Positions 33,062 through 37,501 of a stretch of DNA of 37,501 nucleotides are shown in pieces; the first letter of the stretch is position 1, and each line of letters starts with the position of its first letter. The notes under the pieces are model-generated. The model was given only the letters and a program-made list of their open reading frames with translations. It did not search any database and had not been told where the DNA came from. The stretch comes from Pseudobacteriovorax antillogorgiicola (GTDB lineage: Bacteria > Bdellovibrionota_B > Oligoflexia > Oligoflexales > RGVZ01), in assembly GCA_945898195.1 (NCBI GenBank), contig CAMDHM010000029.1, positions 1-37,501 of the forward strand, read 5' to 3'. The position numbers and the translations under genes are program-made.

Positions 33062-34013
33062 CGGAACCATCCTGGATAACTGCGTCACGGATTTTGATTT
33101 ATACATCGTGGCAGAAGGAAAACTGGTTTTATTTGCCCCAGCTCCGTACCGTTGGCTTCGGGATGAGCTGACCAAGCTGCTGGCCATGGGACACCGAGAG
33201 CTATTCTATCACAGCCACGACCATAAAAAGGTATTGACCTGGAGGCGTATCCAAAATGTGGATGTGACGTGGGGAGCCGGTCAGGAGGCATTTCAGAAGA
33301 AATCCCCAGTGGAAAGGCTCTTACAAATAAACGATGCCGCGGCGGAGTTGACCCGGATCCTTTACGAACAACCGCTAACGGCGGCTTCGGTGGCCAAGGG
33401 TGAGGCCATCGCAGCCGACATGATTCGCTGCATTAAGGAGGATCCTGGTTCGGTTGCTGCGATCGGAAAACTCGCCCGCCACGATGATTACACTTACTAC
33501 CACAGCGCCCGTGTGGCGGCCTATTCATTGGCGATCGCCGTATCCATGTCGGTGCGTTCTGACGAAAAACTGCGATCAATTGCCTTAGGCTGCCTATTTC
33601 ACGATGTCGGAAAAAGCCGCATTTCTTTAGCTGTCTTGCATAAGCCCGGTGCATTAAGTCCCGAGGAGTGGGACTTGATGCGACGTCACCCAGCCTTCGG
33701 TATTGAGCTTGTCGAGGCGACGCCGGCTCCGGTGTTTGATCGTGTGGCACGCGAGATTATCCTTCATCATCATGAAAAGCCCGACGGCCGGGGTTACCCC
33801 CACGGAATTTCCGGAGCGGAAATTGTGATGGAGGTTCGTATCGCCTCCTTTGCAGATATGTTTGATGCTCTGACGACAGCGCGTCGTTATCAAGTTAGTC
33901 GCAATCGTTATGAGGCATTAGATTTCATCCGTCACAAGCTTTTGCCGGGCGTCGATGCCGATGTATACAAGGCGGTTGTTGAGTTGTTTAGCAAGCCTGG
34001 GGGCACTGGATGA
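33015..34013 (+). CDS. HD-GYP domain cyclic-di-GMP phosphodiesterase
   Basis: 332 residues from ATG 33015, kept because the N-terminal domain begins FFPLVIGTIL...DFDLYIV just after it, a pattern seen in delta-proteobacterial HD-GYP proteins; a longer open frame back to 32919 is not needed. The HD-GYP core is complete: His 163, HD (196-197) with Lys 200, HHHE (251-254) and GRGYP (258-262). It should hydrolyse c-di-GMP and signal by protein contacts. The small N-terminal domain is probably sensory. It is coupled to the next gene (ATGA). Its start overlaps the divergent outer-membrane protein gene. Confidence 0.9.
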   Translation: MTIAAKDFSGFFPLVIGTILDNCVTDFDLYIVAEGKLVLFAPAPYRWLRDELTKLLAMGHRELFYHSHDHKKVLTWRRIQNVDVTWGAGQEAFQKKSPVERLLQINDAAAELTRILYEQPLTAASVAKGEAIAADMIRCIKEDPGSVAAIGKLARHDDYTYYHSARVAAYSLAIAVSMSVRSDEKLRSIALGCLFHDVGKSRISLAVLHKPGALSPEEWDLMRRHPAFGIELVEATPAPVFDRVAREIILHHHEKPDGRGYPHGISGAEIVMEVRIASFADMFDALTTARRYQVSRNRYEALDFIRHKLLPGVDADVYKAVVELFSKPGGTG

Positions 34014-34666
34014 AGCGCGCAGCGCTAATTTTTGCACTCACATCAATGCTGGGTGAAAGTTACGCACTTGCCCTCGTTGACAATGCTCCCGTGCTCGAAG
34101 AGATTCCTCCTCCCGCACCGCTGCGGGGCGCAGTGGTGGCTTATGTTGGGGAGGCATTGCCCTGGTCGGCATATGGGATCCTTTGGGAACGCCCGTATGA
34201 TGAAAATAGCCCATATTTCATGGCCGTCGGTGCGGGACGATTCAAACAGGCTGCGTTTCCTCACGCACAAGAAACTCTGGACATTCTCGCTCAAGCCCGT
34301 TCAATTGCGGCCGGTGGGCAGTGGTCGATGCTTTATTCGGTTTTTTCGTTACGAGCAGGCCTATGCCTGACGTCTTTTTCAGGCAGCTTTACCCAACGCG
34401 GAATCGATGTCGCCGGACAGGCCACGGCAGCGGAACTGCTCGGTAGCGGTTTTTCTGGGCCGGTCATCACGTCATTTTTCTCAGGTGTTTTCGCCTACGA
34501 CTTTGGTCGAATACGGCTTGAAATTGTGCCGGTCGGGTTTCGTTTTGCCCTTTGGCACTCTGTCAAACAGGACCGCGAGACGCCCCATCAGATTGGTTTA
34601 AGTCGCTACCTTGCTGGTAATAGCGTCTTCGGTCTGGTCAATCTGGGGGCGGGCGTCACCTTTTAG
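34010..34666 (+). CDS. secreted beta-rich protein downstream of HD-GYP
   Basis: 218 residues, start overlapping the HD-GYP stop (ATGA). The signal peptide covers about 1-20 (SYA-LA). Several amphipathic strands and a C-terminal GAGVTF suggest an outer-membrane barrel. One Cys is present (GLCLTSF). Family not recognised. Tight coupling to an HD-GYP gene suggests an envelope function under c-di-GMP control (inference). Confidence 0.7.
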   Translation: MKRAALIFALTSMLGESYALALVDNAPVLEEIPPPAPLRGAVVAYVGEALPWSAYGILWERPYDENSPYFMAVGAGRFKQAAFPHAQETLDILAQARSIAAGGQWSMLYSVFSLRAGLCLTSFSGSFTQRGIDVAGQATAAELLGSGFSGPVITSFFSGVFAYDFGRIRLEIVPVGFRFALWHSVKQDRETPHQIGLSRYLAGNSVFGLVNLGAGVTF

Positions 34667-34678
34667 TTCTCGGCGAAT

Positions 34679-34694
34679 CCCTGTCATTTCAGGG
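34679..34694 (+). terminator. possible weak terminator after the HD-GYP operon
   Basis: CCCTG (34679-34683) pairs with CAGGG (34690-34694) across TCATTT, followed by TCCATACTATTTT. The stem is short and the T-run is interrupted. Confidence 0.3.
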
Positions 34695-34726
34695 TCCATA
34701 CTATTTTGCCGCCCCCTGGTTCGACC

Positions 34727-36127
34727 TCACCAGTTAACCAGCACACCGGGCAATTCAAACCTCTTGCCACTCGCGGTGGTGACCGTTGCCCCCTGCGTGC
34801 GCCAATTTCGGTAGCTGGTTTGGTAGACGTCGGTCACGAAGCCTCCGCTGCCGGCGTTGACGGTATCGACGGCATTAGATCCATAGGTTGGGTGAATTCG
34901 GAATGAGACCGAGGCCACTGCAGCCAGGGCCGATTGTGGTCCATCGAGGCTCAGCAGGAAACGCTGTTGAGACCCTGCCCAGCCGTCGTAGTGAATTCTG
35001 ACGGACAGATCGCCGGCACTGACTTGTGGCACAGTGGGCCATGCCTGCAGTGGCCGGACGCTTGGCTCGCCATTATTGTTAGTGTTATTCGATAGTGAAT
35101 TGTTATCCGCCACGTTGAGCAGTTCGACGTCTCGCACGGCCCATGCGTAGCATCTTCGCCCCGACCCGCAAAAGTTCAACGGCAGGTAAACGTAGCCACC
35201 ATCTCCGCGCTTTGATCCCCAGGAGTTTTTGAGGATCAGGACGCCTCCGCCTTCGTTGGCGAACTTCGTGTCAAAGAAAACCCCGACGGCCATCATCGCG
35301 TGTCCAATGGAGGCTGCGTCCCCTTGCTTGTTCATGATCGCCCCACGCAGTAGCATTGGACTGCGAATGCCGAGACCGATGATGAGGGGATTGCCTGCTT
35401 GAAGTTCAGCAACCATCTGTGATGTGGTTTTGAGCTGTTTACTGAGGACCGCTGTTTTTGCAACGCCCCGCCCGTCCATTTGCCTTAGAGGGCTGCTCTG
35501 GCTTAAGGGCCAGGCTTTCTCTTCAGCAACGAAGGACTGGGTAGACGCCTTGGCCGCCATTGGCGTTGAGTAACTTCTGTATTGCGAGAACATGTGACGT
35601 TCGGACAGATCCAGTTCGACCCCCGATTTCTGTTTGGCTTTATTCTCGATTGCCGCGACGGTTGCGAATGACGTACAAAGCTTCGTCGATCCCTGATTTT
35701 TGATGGGGCTGTCGTACTTTCGTAAATCTACATCCCTTGCAGATCTAGCATTCTTGGCGATGGATTTGGCGTAATAATCGCCGTTACCATTTTCATCCGG
35801 TATGGTCACCGCCTGATTGTTGTCATCAGGGTAATCATCCACGATCGGCTCATCGTCAACGTCTTCGGTGAAATCGTCCATCGGGATCCCAACGAACTCC
35901 GGATCGTCTTCGAGTGTGGCCGGACCCTTTACCAAGCTGCCTTTGCCATAAAGCAGATCGATCAGGCTGTCTTTGGTGCGGTTTTTTCCGCCCGAATCGT
36001 CCACCGAGTTGACGGTGGCGGTGTTGTTAAATTCGCGATTGCAGGCGGCGGCGATTTGCAAGAGCGAAACGGACAGCAGAAGAAAACAGACGTTGACCAT
36101 GGCCGAATTGGCTGGGCGAGGGTTCAC
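34727..36127 (-). CDS. papain-like (C1) cysteine peptidase lipoprotein
   Basis: 466 residues from a GTG (36127) with GGAGG six bases upstream. Lipoprotein signal IAAAC (Cys 29). An acidic stretch (about 72-113, DDEPIVDDYPDDNN) resembles a propeptide or linker. The C1 domain (about 130-330) has Gln 145 and Cys 151 in KNQGSTKLCTSFAT, His 276 in GHAMM and Asn 301 in KNSWGSKRGDGGY. The usual CGSCWAF is replaced by TKLCTSFA, but the catalytic Cys is kept. About 130 beta-rich residues of unknown type follow. Likely a surface or periplasmic protease. Confidence 0.88.
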   Translation of the reverse strand: MNPRPANSAMVNVCFLLLSVSLLQIAAACNREFNNTATVNSVDDSGGKNRTKDSLIDLLYGKGSLVKGPATLEDDPEFVGIPMDDFTEDVDDEPIVDDYPDDNNQAVTIPDENGNGDYYAKSIAKNARSARDVDLRKYDSPIKNQGSTKLCTSFATVAAIENKAKQKSGVELDLSERHMFSQYRSYSTPMAAKASTQSFVAEEKAWPLSQSSPLRQMDGRGVAKTAVLSKQLKTTSQMVAELQAGNPLIIGLGIRSPMLLRGAIMNKQGDAASIGHAMMAVGVFFDTKFANEGGGVLILKNSWGSKRGDGGYVYLPLNFCGSGRRCYAWAVRDVELLNVADNNSLSNNTNNNGEPSVRPLQAWPTVPQVSAGDLSVRIHYDGWAGSQQRFLLSLDGPQSALAAVASVSFRIHPTYGSNAVDTVNAGSGGFVTDVYQTSYRNWRTQGATVTTASGKRFELPGVLVNW

Positions 36128-36325
36128 AAAAGACCTCCGGTGAAGCGCTTACGGTGAGACTGGTTGTGTACAGATAGATTCGTCATACAAGAACTGCGCC
36201 AACATCCGCTCTTGGATTTTTCCAGTGACTTCGGTTGGTTGAATAACGGTTTGCGGAGTTTCTGGTGATTACAGTTTAGACAGTGTCAAGGATATGCCTT
36301 CGAAAAACTCCGGCGAGCGGCAGTA

Positions 36326-37501
36326 TCAGAGCGACGGTGTATCGCTCAGATTTTTTTCTGCCGCCTGGCGAACATCGGCAATGATGTCTTGGACGTTTTC
36401 GATGCCAATCGAAAAACGAACCAGTTGCAGGGTGATGCCAAGGCGCATTTTTTCATCATCCGATTGCATGCGGTTGGTCGAGTACCAGGGCAGGGTAGCC
36501 GTGGTTTCCGTGCCAGCCAAACTCGGTACGTTTTTGATAAAGCGGCAGGCCTCCAGCATGGCGATCGTATCGACCCGCCGGTCAAATGCGACGGCCACCA
36601 TCCCGCCAAAGCCATTGGCGAAAGACTTCTCCAGATCGTTACTTCCGTAGTGGACTTCGTGCACGAGGCTGAAATCCCGCATGGCTTTGGCAAACGCCTG
36701 GCCCGACGCCGTGTGGGCCTGCATGCGGATGGCAAGGGTGCGCATGCCGCGCAGCAGCATGGTGCATGCCGAGGTATGCAAAAATCCGCCAATCAATCGC
36801 GCTTGATTTCGGATCGTTTCGACAATCGATTCATTTGAGATCAGGGCTCCGCAAACCACGTCAGAGTGTCCGTTGAGGTATTTCGTCGCACTCTCGAGCA
36901 CGATGTCGGCGCCGAGGGTCAGGGGTTTGCACAGCATCGGACTGGCAAAAGTGTTGTCGCACAAGGTCAATAGTGGCCTCGGGGCGCTGCCTTGACCCTT
37001 CTGCAAGGCCGCCCATGCGGCTTTCACGTCGCGGCAGATTTGCGCCACGTCTTGCGCCCGGCAAAAGGGATTGGTGATGCTCTCAAAGTGGGCCATGCGG
37101 GTGTTTGCACGAACGCGTTTGCTCCAAGCTGAAACGGGCGCGAACTCGACCTCGACGCCCCACCGCGACAAGACGGCGGTAAAAAAACCATGGATTCCAC
37201 CATAGCAATTTTCTTGGGCCAACACGTGGTCGCCGGGTTGGAGCAAGGCAAAGTAGGCGGCGTTGGCGGCGGCCATGCCACTGGCAAAGGCAATGGCCTC
37301 GTCCCCGGCGTGAAGTTCCGCCAGCATTTCCTCCAGCTCTTGATGGTTGGCGGTGTTGCCCAGACGGGCATAGACGGGAAAGTCCGTTGGATGATCCGTT
37401 TCAAAAGTGACGGCCTGCTCGAGGGCCCCGATCAGCCCGCGTCCGACGCGAAACCGTGCGCCAGCATGTTGCAGTAAAGTCGCCTCGGTGCGGTGTGGAT
37501 C
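36326..37501 (-). CDS. Cys/Met-metabolism PLP-dependent enzyme (partial at right edge)
   Basis: The frame is open to the right edge, giving 391 codons including the last 58 beyond the ATG at 37327; the start is outside the window. The edge sequence HPTDFPVYARLGNTANHQELEE and then AFASGMAAANAAYF are typical of cystathionine gamma-synthase, beta-lyase and methionine gamma-lyase-type enzymes. The PLP Lys is in ESATKYLNGHSDVVCG. The C-terminal RFSIGIENVQDIIADV is also typical. Which reaction it runs cannot be told from sequence alone. Confidence 0.9.
   Translation of the reverse strand, partial: DPHRTEATLLQHAGARFRVGRGLIGALEQAVTFETDHPTDFPVYARLGNTANHQELEEMLAELHAGDEAIAFASGMAAANAAYFALLQPGDHVLAQENCYGGIHGFFTAVLSRWGVEVEFAPVSAWSKRVRANTRMAHFESITNPFCRAQDVAQICRDVKAAWAALQKGQGSAPRPLLTLCDNTFASPMLCKPLTLGADIVLESATKYLNGHSDVVCGALISNESIVETIRNQARLIGGFLHTSACTMLLRGMRTLAIRMQAHTASGQAFAKAMRDFSLVHEVHYGSNDLEKSFANGFGGMVAVAFDRRVDTIAMLEACRFIKNVPSLAGTETTATLPWYSTNRMQSDDEKMRLGITLQLVRFSIGIENVQDIIADVRQAAEKNLSDTPSL

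Overview
The window looks like a piece of a Gram-negative chromosome of roughly 50% GC. It is rich in lipoproteins, outer-membrane barrels and secreted peptidases. The mix (OmpA lipoprotein, caspase-fold and papain-fold lipoproteins, an HD-GYP protein with a delta-proteobacterial style N-terminus, a giant Ig-repeat lipoprotein, no mobile-element genes) suggests a Bdellovibrionota/Oligoflexia-like or related delta-proteobacterial-grade organism. That placement is inference from gene content, not from a marker gene.

Layout. 0-4.4 kb: structured non-coding DNA, an OmpA lipoprotein, a C13/caspase-like lipoprotein, and a divergent VWA lipoprotein plus SH3 protein. 4.4-8.9 kb: transketolase and an HtrA protease (minus), a small secreted protein (plus) and an extended FolB (minus). 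9.0-12.9 kb: a very large class A penicillin-binding protein. 12.9-15.66 kb: an AT-richer cassette (outer-membrane protein, two divergent DoxX-like membrane proteins, a Cys-rich lipoprotein). It is bracketed by two 59-bp direct repeats that are copies of the 3' end of the penicillin-binding protein gene. 15.7-21.2 kb: a POT peptide transporter and a 1361-residue Ig-repeat lipoprotein.

21.3-31.2 kb is the most interesting part. A tight six-gene minus-strand operon encodes a C39-like cysteine peptidase, a RimK-like ATP-grasp ligase with an N-terminal RLAN-type region, a GCS2-type carboxylate-amine ligase, an N-formylglutamate amidohydrolase-like hydrolase, a patatin-like phospholipase and an MFS transporter. 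Every junction overlaps or abuts. Divergent to it lie DUF432 and MscS genes, and convergent to those a second RimK-type ligase coupled to a DCC thiol-redox protein. Together they look like a system that builds, trims and exports a small non-ribosomal amide product or adds amino acids to a target. The product is unknown.

31.2-37.5 kb: a tRNA-Leu(UAA) whose 3' end overlaps the antisense 3' end of an M10-type metalloprotease gene, two outer-membrane protein genes in the same operon, an HD-GYP gene and a secreted-protein gene diverging from them with a head-to-head coding overlap, a papain-like lipoprotein, and a Cys/Met-metabolism PLP enzyme cut by the right edge.
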